A DNA stretch of 64,000 nt, taken from Alphaproteobacteria bacterium. Lineage in GTDB: Bacteria; Pseudomonadota; Alphaproteobacteria; Caulobacterales; Parvularculaceae. The notes below the pieces were generated by a model. It was not told the origin of the DNA and made no database searches. It saw nothing but the letters and a program-made list of their open reading frames with translations. The translations under genes and the position numbers were made by a program. The stretch lies in NCBI GenBank assembly GCA_016125455.1, contig WGLS01000001.1, forward strand, positions 682,001-746,000. Reading direction: 5' to 3'. Shown here one piece after another: positions 29,138 through 39,903 of the stretch. Position 1 is the stretch's first letter, and the number at the start of each line of letters is the position of its first letter.

Positions 29138-29557
29138 CTACCCCTTCGCCGCTTCGGCGATCGCCCTGATGCGCGTCGCCATGGCGGCGAGGCCGTTGGA
29201 GCGCTGGGGCGTCAGATGCCCTGAGAGGTCGAGGGGGGCCAGGGCCTCGGCCGCGTCGATGGCGGCGATCTCGTCGGCCCGCTTGCCGGAATAAAGCGCG
29301 AGCAGCACCGCCACGAGGCCCTTTACGATGTGGGCGTCGGAATCGCCGCGGAAACTGATCAACGCGTCCGGCCCGGCGCCGTCGATGCGCGGGGCGAGCC
29401 AGACCTGGCTCGCGCAGCCCTTCACCTTGTGCGCTTCGTCGCGCGCGTCCTCCGGATAGGGGTAGAGCGCGCGGCCGAGGTCGATCAGGTATTTGTAGCG
29501 GTCGTCCCAGTCGTCGAGGAACGCGAAGTCGCTCACGATGTCGTCGAATGTCGCCAT
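29138..29557 (-). CDS. sufE: Cysteine desulfuration protein SufE
   Basis: SufE accepts sulfur from the cysteine desulfurase SufS and passes it to the Fe-S scaffold. The protein has 139 aa from the ATG at 29557, starting MATFDDIVSDFAFLDDWDDR, which matches the family start; an upstream in-frame ATG adds 12 residues. The sulfur-accepting Cys lies in HKVKGCASQVWL. The later AVLLALYSGKRADEI and LTPQRSNGLAAMATRI segments are also typical. No other suf gene is in the window, so this is a stand-alone sufE. Confidence 0.93.
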   Translation of the reverse strand: MATFDDIVSDFAFLDDWDDRYKYLIDLGRALYPYPEDARDEAHKVKGCASQVWLAPRIDGAGPDALISFRGDSDAHIVKGLVAVLLALYSGKRADEIAAIDAAEALAPLDLSGHLTPQRSNGLAAMATRIRAIAEAAKG

Positions 29558-29618
29558 GGGGACCGAGGTAGGGCGAGGCGGCTCGCATGGCAATGCGGGC
29601 GATGGTCGCCGTCGCGCC

Positions 29619-29945
29619 TTATTCCGCCGTCGTCGTCAGGCGCAGGCCGACTGCGCCGACAAGGATCAGCGCGATAAAGGCGTACTGCGCCGGCCCCAGC
29701 TTCTGGCCGAAAAAGAAGATCCCGATCGCGGCCATGGCGAGGATGCCGACGCCGGCCCAGATCGCGTAGCCGACGCCCACGGGAATCGATTTGATCGCGC
29801 CCGCGAAGAACCAGAAGCAGACCGAGTAGGCGGCGATCGACGCCATGCCGAGGATGGGCTTTTCGAACCCGTCGGACAGTTTCAGGAGCGTCGTGCCGAC
29901 GATTTCGAGCGCGATCGCGATGGCGAGCGACAACCAGGCCGACAT
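29619..29945 (-). CDS. Small multidrug resistance (SMR) family exporter
   Basis: The protein has 108 aa with four membrane helices, the standard SMR size. The essential membrane Glu is in ALEIVGTTLLKLSDGF, and the family block reads IPVGVGYAIWAGVGI. SMR proteins work as dual-topology dimers exporting quaternary ammonium compounds or guanidinium in exchange for protons; this sequence does not settle the substrate. It is preceded in its own sense by two hairpins (29986-30015 and 30032-30047). The only minus-strand gene upstream, an exported unknown, ends at 30084. Confidence 0.92.
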   Translation of the reverse strand: MSAWLSLAIAIALEIVGTTLLKLSDGFEKPILGMASIAAYSVCFWFFAGAIKSIPVGVGYAIWAGVGILAMAAIGIFFFGQKLGPAQYAFIALILVGAVGLRLTTTAE

Positions 29946-29985
29946 TGGCGGGACCCCTCCGGCGCGTAGACTCCCTGAGTATAGA

Positions 29986-30015
29986 GTAGGGCCGCTGGAT
30001 GACCAACGGCCCTAC
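29986..30015 (-). promoter_or_regulatory. Long hairpin in the leader of the SMR gene
   Basis: On the minus strand a 13-bp stem closes on loop TCAT, with one G-T pair. On the plus strand the same pair would be a C/A mismatch. The RNA structure is therefore favoured in transcripts running toward the SMR gene. It lies 41 bases upstream of that gene. It could be a leader regulator, or the terminator of the gene ending at 30084, though no T-run follows. Confidence 0.5.
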
Positions 30016-30031
30016 CTCACGCAGTGCAAGC

Positions 30032-30047
30032 GGCCGCTTCGGCGGCC
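30032..30047. other. Second hairpin upstream of the SMR gene
   Basis: GGCCGC and GCGGCC form a 6-bp stem. The loop is TTCG on the plus strand and CGAA on the minus strand, both known stable tetraloops. It stands 17 bases from the longer hairpin, making a tandem pair. Confidence 0.4.
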
Positions 30048-30083
30048 AGGAGTTCAAATGAAACGGGTCGAAACGCTGCGTCG

Positions 30084-31193
30084 TCAGTTCGCGACCGGTC
30101 CGGCGACCCAGCCGATGCACTCGGCGACGTCGTTCAGGCCATGCTCGCCGAGGCAGAACGCCTCTTCATAGGGCGTGCGCGTCGCGGCGATGCACTGGTT
30201 CAGCGTCAGCGCCGACATCGACAGGCACTGGTTGGCCTTCCGGTTCTGGGCGTAGACCTCAATGATTTTCGGGTTGAGCGCGCCAATGGAATAGCGCACC
30301 GCCAGATTGAGCACCCGGTCCATCACCGCGTCGGACGTGGCGTCGGCGGGGCCGGCCACGTTTTCGCTGCCCCACTCCGGCGACCAGTCGCCCGGCAGGC
30401 TCGCAAGCGATGGCGTGGCGACGCCCTTGCCGTCTGACTGCGGCAGCGTCGGCGACGTCGGGTATGACCGGCCCGCCGCGAAGGCGTGCGCTTCGGAAAG
30501 CCGGGTCTGGGCCGGCGAGATGCGCGCCTTGCCCCAGCTCGTTTTCTGCATGGCGTAGGCCTGCTGCTTGAAGGCTTCGCCGAGCGAGACGATCCGCGCG
30601 CCATCAGCGACGGTCATTTTCAGGACCCGCTCGATCGCGGCCTGCGCGCCCTCGAGCTGGCGGCCATAGCTCGGATTCTCGCCAAGTTCCGCAAGCAGCG
30701 CGTCGCGCCCCTGCAGGCGGGAACCGCGCACGCGGCGGCTCGACTTGACGCGATCTTCGATGGCTTCCTTGAATTCCTCGGTGTCGGCCGCGATCAGGGC
30801 CGCATAGGCCATCCACCCGACCGTCAGGTCGTTGGCGTCGTGGCCGGTAAGCAGACGATGGGCCTCGCGCGTGGTCTCGGCGCTGGTGAACGGTATGGCC
30901 TCGATTTTCTCGACGTCCTGGCGGAACTGGACGTAGGCGACCGCCTGGCTTTCGAGGGTCGCTTCCGGCGGTTGGGCGAGGCTATCGGCGGCGACGCCGC
31001 TCGTGGCCGCTATGGCCGTCAGGGTGAGCGCGCCCCAGCAGAATACCCGGATCGCCTGCCCGACCGGCGCGGTAATCGGCGCAGCGATGGCTGCCGCGCG
31101 CCGTCGGAGGGATCCGGTTTGCCCCCGCGGATTTTCGATCCCCTGCGCTCGATTGATTGAGGCGTCGTTCGCGCCGTAATCACTCATCGCCAT
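30084..31193 (-). CDS. Exported protein of unknown function
   Basis: The protein has 369 aa. A hydrophobic segment (about 48-66, VFCWGALTLTAIAATSGVA) after a 45-residue charged N-terminus suggests a signal anchor or late signal peptide. The rest is helical and soluble (DVEKIEAIPFTSAETTREAH and following), with four Cys residues near the C-terminus (NQCLSMSALTLNQC and FCLGEHGLNDVAEC) that could form disulfides in the periplasm. I recognise no family. Starts at 31193 and 31187 are both possible. A 463-base gene-free stretch separates it from the divergent kinase gene. Confidence 0.7.
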   Translation of the reverse strand: MAMSDYGANDASINRAQGIENPRGQTGSLRRRAAAIAAPITAPVGQAIRVFCWGALTLTAIAATSGVAADSLAQPPEATLESQAVAYVQFRQDVEKIEAIPFTSAETTREAHRLLTGHDANDLTVGWMAYAALIAADTEEFKEAIEDRVKSSRRVRGSRLQGRDALLAELGENPSYGRQLEGAQAAIERVLKMTVADGARIVSLGEAFKQQAYAMQKTSWGKARISPAQTRLSEAHAFAAGRSYPTSPTLPQSDGKGVATPSLASLPGDWSPEWGSENVAGPADATSDAVMDRVLNLAVRYSIGALNPKIIEVYAQNRKANQCLSMSALTLNQCIAATRTPYEEAFCLGEHGLNDVAECIGWVAGPVAN

Positions 31194-31656
31194 TCACACA
31201 TCTCCCGACTCAAACTTGCTGCCTTGCGATGTATCGCCGACGCGTGGCCGTCCTTGGTCTCGCCGAAAGTCCGTCCGCCCGCAAGATGCGAAAGTCGAGG
31301 ACAGCCGTTCGCCCGGCGGTCTCGCTCGCGCTGTTTTCCGGATCGTTGCTTGTTCAGACCTTCGATGGATGCCCGCGCCGTGCGCCGTATTCCCGCACGC
31401 AAACCCTAACCCGTTCGGCTTAACGCCCTGTCAGACATACTAGCGCCTTTATCGCCAAATTCGAGATGAGTTTCGCCCGAGGCATAAGCTTTTCATTGCC
31501 GATGATCCCGCCGGGTTCCGTTCCGGACTCAAAATTGCCGTGGAAATTGTTGCTTCATGATTTGTTAACGAAGCGGTACGACTCTTAATATCGGTTAAGC
31601 ATGTCGGAACGACGCCCGGTCGGGCCGTTCCGGACGGAGAAACAAGAGGCGGCGCG
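31194..31656. promoter_or_regulatory. Divergent promoter region with palindromes upstream of the kinase gene
   Basis: No gene is supported in these 463 bases. The end nearest the kinase is AT-rich and holds CTTAA-TATCGG-TTAAG (31584-31599) plus GTTAAC at 31564-31569. These recall CtrA half-sites (TTAA) but have a 6-base rather than 7-base spacer. A nested hairpin follows at 31605-31632. Confidence 0.45.
31605..31632 (+). promoter_or_regulatory. Nested hairpin in the kinase leader
   Basis: CGGAACG (31605-31611) pairs with CGTTCCG (31626-31632). Inside it GCCCG (31614-31618) pairs with CGGGC (31621-31625), with a 2-base AC bulge on the left arm. It lies 24 bases before the TTG start of the kinase, close to its ribosome-binding region, so it may limit translation. 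Confidence 0.45.
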
Positions 31657-33105
31657 TTGAAGACGATAGGCCGATTTCTGTCAGCCGCGTTCGGATTCAC
31701 CCCGTTCGAACGGGCGCCATCCGAACCGGTTTCAGGCGAATTCGCTCCCGCCGAACCTGCGCAAGACGCGCTTGCTCAATGCGGGCAAGCGGCATCTCGG
31801 AATGGTCCGGCCGAAGCGCCGCAGCGCGCCGATGCGGCCGCCTTTTGCGGCGGGCCGGGCTGCATCGTTCTTGCGGTCGGCGGTGAACATCGCCTGCGCA
31901 TGGCGCCGACCGGCGGCGTAGACCTCCTGCCGTCGTCGCCACGGGTTGGCGCGTCCTGTCTCGACATTTTCCTGCCCGAAGACCGTCCCGCGCTGAAGGC
32001 GGCGCTGGAAGCGCGCTCGCCGACGCGGCTGCTGTTGCACGCCCGCCGTCGGGCCGGCGACGCCGGCGCCTTCGACGCGATCATTGAGCCAAAGGACGAT
32101 GGCGGCGCGGCGATCCTGTTGATCGACCGCACTGACGACGTGCGGGTGCGCGATTCCCTCTCCCGCAGCCTCGGCGCCGCGCGGGCCGAAGCGCGCGCCA
32201 GCGCCTCGGCGCTCGCGGATCTCAGCCACGAGATGAAAACGCCCTTGAACGCGGTGATCGGGTTCGCCGACACGTTGCGCGCCGAAACCTTCGGCCCGGT
32301 CGGCCACCCGCGCTACGCCGAATACGCCGAGCACATTCACTCATCCGGCAACCACCTCCTCGATCTCGTGAAGGCGATCCTTGATCTGGCGCGCATCGAA
32401 GCCGACCGGCTCAGCCTGTCGCCCGTGCTCGCGGACCCCAACAAGCTCGCCGGCGAATGCGCAGCGATGGTCCGCCAGGCAGCCGAAGCGACCGGGCTTC
32501 GCCTCGTCGTGGAAACCGACGAAGCGACGCCGGAATGCGCGCTCGATCCGCGCGCGGTGCGCCAGATTCTGATCAATCTCCTGACCAACGCCGTGAAGTT
32601 CACGAGCGACGGTGAAGTGCGCCTGTCCGTGGCCACCGAGGGAACCGACGGCGCTGATGAACGCGCTGGTGAACGCATCGTTTTCACTGTCGCGGATACC
32701 GGCATCGGCATGGACAAGGCCGCGCTCGACAAACTCGGGCCGCGGTTCACCGATGCGCAAGGGCTTGGCGTGCGCGGCGCCGACGGCGCCGGCCTAGGAC
32801 TGTCGCTCGCGTTCAAGCTCGCCGAACTGCACGGCGGCGCCCTGAAGCTTTCATCCGCCCCCGGAGAAGGCGTCACCGCCCGCCTGGAGCTGCCGCTTGA
32901 TCGCACCGGCGCCATGCGTCGACCAGGCTTTCGCGCTTCGCGGCCCGAGGCCGCGGCGACCGCCGCCCAGCCGGCACTTACCGCGCTTGAACGCATCGAG
33001 GCCCGCCGCCGCGCCGCCCGGAAAGCAGACGCGGAAGCAAACGTTGAACCAAACAGGGGCGCGAACCGGGAAGCCGCCCACGAGGCGACCGACGCAGCCG
33101 CCTGA
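31657..33105 (+). CDS. Sensor histidine kinase of the DivJ/PleC/PdhS type
   Basis: This 482-aa histidine kinase starts at TTG 31657. The N-terminal 60 residues are low complexity, and a PAS-like domain covers about 65-165. HisKA holds the phospho-acceptor His191 in SHEMKTPLNAVIGF. The following TFGPVGHPRYAEYAEHIHSS is typical of the alphaproteobacterial DivJ/PleC/PdhS group, which controls cell-cycle regulators through DivK. The HATPase has the N box ILINLLTNAVKF (304-315), G1 DTGIGM (347-352) and G2 GAGLGLSLAFKL (378-389). No membrane segment is seen, so it is cytoplasmic or recruited. No response regulator is adjacent. The Arg/Ala-rich tail is probably disordered. Confidence 0.9.
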   Translation: MKTIGRFLSAAFGFTPFERAPSEPVSGEFAPAEPAQDALAQCGQAASRNGPAEAPQRADAAAFCGGPGCIVLAVGGEHRLRMAPTGGVDLLPSSPRVGASCLDIFLPEDRPALKAALEARSPTRLLLHARRRAGDAGAFDAIIEPKDDGGAAILLIDRTDDVRVRDSLSRSLGAARAEARASASALADLSHEMKTPLNAVIGFADTLRAETFGPVGHPRYAEYAEHIHSSGNHLLDLVKAILDLARIEADRLSLSPVLADPNKLAGECAAMVRQAAEATGLRLVVETDEATPECALDPRAVRQILINLLTNAVKFTSDGEVRLSVATEGTDGADERAGERIVFTVADTGIGMDKAALDKLGPRFTDAQGLGVRGADGAGLGLSLAFKLAELHGGALKLSSAPGEGVTARLELPLDRTGAMRRPGFRASRPEAAATAAQPALTALERIEARRRAARKADAEANVEPNRGANREAAHEATDAAA

Positions 33106-33170
33106 CAGCGCTGCGCGCATCGCGAACGAACGCGCGCGAGCGTCGCCGCCGCAATAAACGCCCGCAAGCC

Positions 33171-33518
33171 ATGATGACGTCGCCCCCGCGCCTTAAGACA
33201 TCCGTCCGCGTATCGGCGCACGCCCGCCGCGCCCGTGGCGAGGGCGCATTTGCGACCGTCGCCCGCCACGGCGACGACGATGCCGGGGCGGTGATCGTCA
33301 AGGTGTTCCTTGGCCGCGGCGGGGACGGCGCGCCGCGCGCAATTGCGCACTTTGAAAGTATCCTGGACAATGGCGCGCGCGGCTGGCGCGTGGCGCTCGA
33401 CGGGCCCGCGCCGGAAGCCGACGTGGACGCGTGGATCGCCCGCCAGGTCGACCGCGACCCGGATCTCTGGGTTCTCGAAATCGAAGACGCCGGCGGCCGC
33501 GCGTTCCTCATCGACTGA
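33171..33518 (+). CDS. DUF1491 family protein
   Basis: This 115-aa protein matches DUF1491, a small alphaproteobacterial family without assigned function. Conserved parts are PPRLKTSVRVSAHARRARGE, GAVIVKVFLGRGG, DNGARGWRVALDGPAPEAD and ARQVDRDPDLWVLEIEDAGG with the final FLID. No signal or membrane segment is present. The start is one of two adjacent ATGs (33171 or 33174). It follows the histidine kinase by 65 bases on the same strand and may share its transcript. Confidence 0.85.
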   Translation: MMTSPPRLKTSVRVSAHARRARGEGAFATVARHGDDDAGAVIVKVFLGRGGDGAPRAIAHFESILDNGARGWRVALDGPAPEADVDAWIARQVDRDPDLWVLEIEDAGGRAFLID

Positions 33519-33685
33519 GCGGCGTCGCGCTCACGCGCCGGCCATCCCGGAAAATTTGGCGAAAAAGCGGCAAACATACCCCTCCCGTTGTGCGGTTTCG
33601 CCTTAATTCAACTCATTGTCGCCGGATTTCATCTGTAGACCACTCATCAGCGGCTGGGGCGCCGCAATCAGAAGGAGGGTCTGTA

Positions 33686-34177
33686 ATGAGTTCAGTCCTT
33701 AGTTTGCCTGCCGTTCGCTCTTCGGTCGCCGCCGTCCTGGCGTTCGCCGTCTTCGGGGCCGCCCCCGCCGAGGCGCGCCGTGGCGATCGCCCGGCCCGCT
33801 GCGACGTGACGCACGACCACCGCAGCCACGCCGCCAACTATTACGATTTCTACGCCGCCGACCGTTTTTATCGCGCCGGACCGTATCGCACCGCCGGCGT
33901 GTCGGTCACGATCGGCCGGAACGATTACTATGGCGGGCGCGGCTATCGCGGTCGTCCGCGCAACCAGATCGTCTTTCGCGACGTCATTCCGACCCGCGGC
34001 CAGGCCCGGATCATCGTGACCGAGGAGATCGTCTATCGCGGCCGCAGCAATCGTGGCCGTCGGGTGTGCACCATCGCGCCGGTTGGCCGCGATGCGAACC
34101 TCGTGCCCTATCGCCGACTGCAGCGCATCGCCGCGCAGAGCTGCTCGCGCGGCGCAGCGGTCAGAATCCGCGCCTAG
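33686..34177 (+). CDS. Small secreted Arg/Tyr-rich protein
   Basis: The protein has 163 aa from the ATG at 33686, chosen because GGAGG lies at 33674-33678. A signal peptide (SVAAVLAFAVFGAAPAEA) ends near residue 30. The mature part is rich in Arg, Tyr and Gly (YYDFYAADRFYRAG, DYYGGRGYRGRPRNQ), followed by a beta-like segment ARIIVTEEIVYRGR and three Cys in all (CDVTHD, VCTIAP, SCSRGA). No family was recognised. A strong rho-independent terminator follows. Confidence 0.72.
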   Translation: MSSVLSLPAVRSSVAAVLAFAVFGAAPAEARRGDRPARCDVTHDHRSHAANYYDFYAADRFYRAGPYRTAGVSVTIGRNDYYGGRGYRGRPRNQIVFRDVIPTRGQARIIVTEEIVYRGRSNRGRRVCTIAPVGRDANLVPYRRLQRIAAQSCSRGAAVRIRA

Positions 34178-34242
34178 GCTGGTTCCCGGCCTTGCGGGCC
34201 GTCGAGGCTCTTGCACGGCGCTACCATGTCTGAACGGCAATG

Positions 34243-34273
34243 GGCGGCCTCTTTCGGGGCCGCCTGTTTTCTT
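34243..34273 (+). terminator. Rho-independent terminator
   Basis: GGCGGCC (34243-34249) and GGCCGCC (34258-34264) form a perfect GC stem with loop TCTTTCGG, followed directly by TGTTTTCTT. It ends the transcript of the small secreted protein and is the clearest terminator in the window. Confidence 0.8.
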
Positions 34274-34375
34274 GCGGCCGGCCCGTTGGGACCCGATGTC
34301 GTCGCCGGCGGCGGCGAGGGATGGCTCCGCCACGCCAACTCCCCTAGGCTCTCGATTAGTCGACCGTGAAGAAAG

Positions 34376-35152
34376 ATGCCGCCCATGACCGCATGCGATC
34401 GCGCCGCCTCCCCTTCATTCGCAAATCCGTCCGCAATCGGAGTTTCCCTGCCGCGCATCGTCGCGCTCGCGGCGTGGGCGGCATTGCTGGCGGCCTGCGC
34501 GAGCGGGCCGGGCGGCGTCGCTCGCGTTGACTTGGCGGGGGCGGCCGCGGGATCCACGCTTGCGCAAGACCTGTCGCGCGGCGACGAAGGCGCCCTTGAA
34601 GCGGCGCTTGCGGCCGCTCTTTCGGAGGATGCGGTCGGCGCGGAACGCGCCTGGCGCGGCGAGACGGCCCGCGGCGCCGTTGTCGCCGGCGAGTACGTTC
34701 TCGGCGGCGTCGATTTCGGGGGGCGTCCGCGGCCGGCGATCCCTGCCGGCCTTTATCTTGACGATCCGATCGAGACCGATCTCGGCCTGCACGCCCTGAC
34801 GCGCAATTCAAATGTCCGGCTTGGTCCGGGGACGTCGTTTCAGTCGCTGGAGCAGATGGACGCCGGCGATCCGGTCGAGGTTGTCGGTCGGGTGTCGGGC
34901 AAGCCCTGGATGCTGGTCGAAGCCGAAGGCCGCATCCGCGGCTACATCCACGAAAACCTGATGATAAAGCAGCCAGGCGCCGAGCTTGAGCTCGCCGGCG
35001 GGCCGACGAAGCGGGCAGTGCGCTGCCGCGAATTCGAGCAACGGCTTTCCGTCAGCGGACGAAGCGACGAGTGGACTGGCGTCGCGTGCGAGCGCGAAGG
35101 CCGCTGGCGGGTTGAGCCACGCGCCGACAACGCGCCGACCCTGTTGTACTAG
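34376..35152 (+). CDS. SH3-domain lipoprotein
   Basis: This 258-aa protein has a lipoprotein signal with lipobox LLAAC (Cys near residue 41). A helical stretch with ALAAALSEDAVGAERAW lies around 75-95. A bacterial SH3 (SH3b) domain covers about 140-200: NSNVRLGPGTSFQSLEQM and GYIHENLM are typical. Such domains bind peptidoglycan or peptides in the envelope. The C-terminal part has CREFEQRLSV and VACEREGRW, probably a disulfide pair. ATGs at 34376 and 34385 are both possible. A 16-bp palindrome follows the stop immediately. Confidence 0.8.
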   Translation: MPPMTACDRAASPSFANPSAIGVSLPRIVALAAWAALLAACASGPGGVARVDLAGAAAGSTLAQDLSRGDEGALEAALAAALSEDAVGAERAWRGETARGAVVAGEYVLGGVDFGGRPRPAIPAGLYLDDPIETDLGLHALTRNSNVRLGPGTSFQSLEQMDAGDPVEVVGRVSGKPWMLVEAEGRIRGYIHENLMIKQPGAELELAGGPTKRAVRCREFEQRLSVSGRSDEWTGVACEREGRWRVEPRADNAPTLLY

Positions 35153-35168
35153 GCGCGGCCGGCCGCGC
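35153..35168. repeat. 16-bp perfect palindrome after the SH3 lipoprotein gene
   Basis: GCGCGGCC is followed directly by its reverse complement GGCCGCGC, starting at the base after the TAG stop. It may act as a hairpin at the transcript end, but no T-run follows. Confidence 0.35.
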
Positions 35169-35322
35169 TCGGCGCCCTGTCGTCGCTGCGCGCGCCGGCT
35201 CCGGCTCAAGCAGGCAGGAAGCCGCGCCATACCGGGGCGCAGGAAACGGGTGGCGGCGCGCGATCGCCCCATGCTCCGATCGACCGCGACGCCGACCAGA
35301 AGCGCCGATCAGGAGCAATGAC

Positions 35323-36150
35323 ATGACCGACCGACCATTCCCCGCCCGCGCCGAAAAGGTCGCGACCTTCCGCGCGCTTCACCAGCGCGCCGGGGCTTTC
35401 ATCATGCCGAATCCGTGGGACGTCGGCTCGGCGCGGATTTTCGAGGACCTCGGGTTTGAGGCGCTTGCGACAACGTCCGCCGGTTTTGCATGGACCCTCG
35501 GCAGGCTGGACCATTGCGTTGCCCGCGACGAGAAAATCGCCCACGCCCGCGCCCTTTGCGCCGCGACGCGGGCGCCCGTCGCCGCCGACCTCGGCAACGG
35601 CTTTGCCGATGCGCCCGAGGATGTCGCCGATACTATCCGGTTGGCTGCTGCGGCCGGCCTCGCCGGGGGGTCGATAGAGGACGCAAAGGCGGACGGGTCG
35701 GCCTACGATATCGACCTCGCCGTCGCGCGGATCGCCGCCGCCGCAAAGGCCGCTCGCGAGGTTGATGGCGGCTTCGTGCTCACCGCGCGTACTGAGCACT
35801 TCCTGCGGGGCGGGAGCGATGTCGGCGAAGCGATCGAGCGGCTTCAGGCGTTCGAAACGGCGGGAGCGGAGGTTCTGTTCGCGCCCGGCGTCAGGCGGCT
35901 TGATGACGTGAAGGCGATACTGGCGGCGATCGCCCGGCCGCTGAATGTCCTTGTCGGCATCCCGGGATTCGCGATTCCGGCGGCCGACCTCGAGGCGGCG
36001 GGCGTCAAGCGCCTTTCCATCGGCGCCGATCTGGCGCGCATCGCCTATGCCGCCGCGCACAATGCCGGCGCGGAACTGATGCGTTCACGGCGCATCGACG
36101 CTGCGGGCATTGATGCGCCCGGCCTTGATTTCGGTCGGCTATTCGGCTGA
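35323..36150 (+). CDS. Isocitrate lyase/PEP phosphonomutase family enzyme
   Basis: The protein has 275 aa with the TIM-barrel of the PEP mutase/isocitrate lyase superfamily, whose members break or rearrange C-C or C-P bonds of carboxylic acids using Mg2+. Visible motifs are FIMPNPWDVGSARIFEDLGF, ATTSAGFAWTLGR, VAADLGNGFAD (metal-binding Asp), GGSIEDAK and FVLTARTEHFL. The loop Cys of true isocitrate/methylisocitrate lyases (KKCGH) is absent, so it belongs to the broad phosphonomutase-like branch and its substrate is unknown. Its end overlaps the convergent DUF1287 gene by 12 bases. Confidence 0.87.
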   Translation: MTDRPFPARAEKVATFRALHQRAGAFIMPNPWDVGSARIFEDLGFEALATTSAGFAWTLGRLDHCVARDEKIAHARALCAATRAPVAADLGNGFADAPEDVADTIRLAAAAGLAGGSIEDAKADGSAYDIDLAVARIAAAAKAAREVDGGFVLTARTEHFLRGGSDVGEAIERLQAFETAGAEVLFAPGVRRLDDVKAILAAIARPLNVLVGIPGFAIPAADLEAAGVKRLSIGADLARIAYAAAHNAGAELMRSRRIDAAGIDAPGLDFGRLFG

Positions 36151-36879
36151 ACCGGCGAGCTTCGCCTCGTCGAGGCGATAACGTCCGGTGATCGGCCAGT
36201 CGAACAGGACGTCCTCGGCCATTGGCCCTGCGCCGATATTGTGCACGACGAGCGGCCGGCCGCTCGCCGCGGTTTCGGCGGCGACGACGCCGATATGCGG
36301 CAGGAAGCCGCGCGGCCCCTTAAGGTTCCACGCGACGATGTCGCCGGGCCGGAAGTCAGCGGCCGCGCGGCTCGGCGGCAGGCGCGCGCCCATCCGCGTC
36401 AGGAAGGTTTCGAGATTCGGGACCCGGCGATGGTCGATGTTCGGGTCGGGGCGCGACAGGCCCCAGTGCGCCGGGTACGCCGCAAAATGCCGGCTCATGT
36501 CGGCGTGGACGAGCGCCTGCAGGTCATGGCCTTCCGCGCGCAGCGCGCGCACCACGACGTCGGCGCACACGCCGGTGTCGGATGGCACGTCCCCCATCGG
36601 ATAGGGGATCGACACATAGGCCGGATCGTAGCGGACCTTGTGCGCCGTGCGCGCCATCGCCGCGGCGGCGAGGCGGGCGCCGAAGTCGCCCCGCGCCCCG
36701 TGCGCCAGTTTGTCGACCGCCAATTCGCCCGGTGGCTGTGGGTACGGTGACTTGGCGCCCGATGACTGCGCGCCCGGTGACTGCGCGCCAAGCGACTGTG
36801 CGCCAAGCGACTGCGCGCCCGCCGACGCCGCGGCGAGCGCGGCGATAAGGCCAATCATTATCCTGCGGGCGCGTTTCAT
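36139..36879 (-). CDS. Exported DUF1287 family protein
   Basis: This 246-aa protein has a signal peptide (IMIGLIAALAAASAGA). The DUF1287 domain (YijF-like) covers about 70-235: SIPYPMGDVPSDTGVCADVV, LVHADMSRHFAAYP, DPNIDHRRVPNLETFL, FRPGDIVAWNLKG and HIGVV. The Cys-His layout resembles NlpC/P60-like cysteine peptidases, so a cell-wall amidase role is possible. Between signal and domain are five 5-residue repeats (GAQSL/GAQSP/GAKSP), encoded by a 15-base tandem repeat. Its 3' end overlaps the convergent PEP-mutase gene by 12 bases. Confidence 0.85.
   Translation of the reverse strand: MKRARRIMIGLIAALAAASAGAQSLGAQSLGAQSPGAQSSGAKSPYPQPPGELAVDKLAHGARGDFGARLAAAAMARTAHKVRYDPAYVSIPYPMGDVPSDTGVCADVVVRALRAEGHDLQALVHADMSRHFAAYPAHWGLSRPDPNIDHRRVPNLETFLTRMGARLPPSRAAADFRPGDIVAWNLKGPRGFLPHIGVVAAETAASGRPLVVHNIGAGPMAEDVLFDWPITGRYRLDEAKLAGSAE
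36755..36829. repeat. 15-bp tandem repeat in the DUF1287 gene
   Basis: Five 15-base units run in phase with the codons and encode GAQS-type pentapeptides after the signal peptide. Units differ at a few positions, and the last is degenerate. In-phase repeats like this can gain or lose units without a frameshift. Confidence 0.8.
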
Positions 36880-36949
36880 CGTCGAAGGCTCGCCCGCCCC
36901 TGCGGCGAAAATTGGGCGCCGCCGCAGATGACGCAGGCGCCGCCGCCCC

Positions 36950-39799
<2,850 letters not shown>

Positions 39800-39903
39800 G
39801 GGCGGGGCATCTCCGGCTGACGGAAGGGGCAGGCGCCAGCCTAGGGCGCCCGCGTTACGCAAATCTTGGCGTTGCGAAACGTCGCGCCGGGATGCGCCAT
39901 GGG

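Noticed and set aside
29946-30083. Guanidine riboswitch upstream of the SMR gene
   Set aside because: The known guanidine-I and guanidine-II hallmarks (conserved ACGR loops and core) were looked for and not found; only generic hairpins are present.
31584-31599. Bona fide CtrA binding site
   Set aside because: The spacing between the TTAA half-sites is 6 rather than 7 bases, so it was kept only as a candidate palindrome.
35323-36150. True isocitrate lyase or methylisocitrate lyase
   Set aside because: The catalytic KKCGH loop is absent, so only the wider phosphonomutase-like family is supported.
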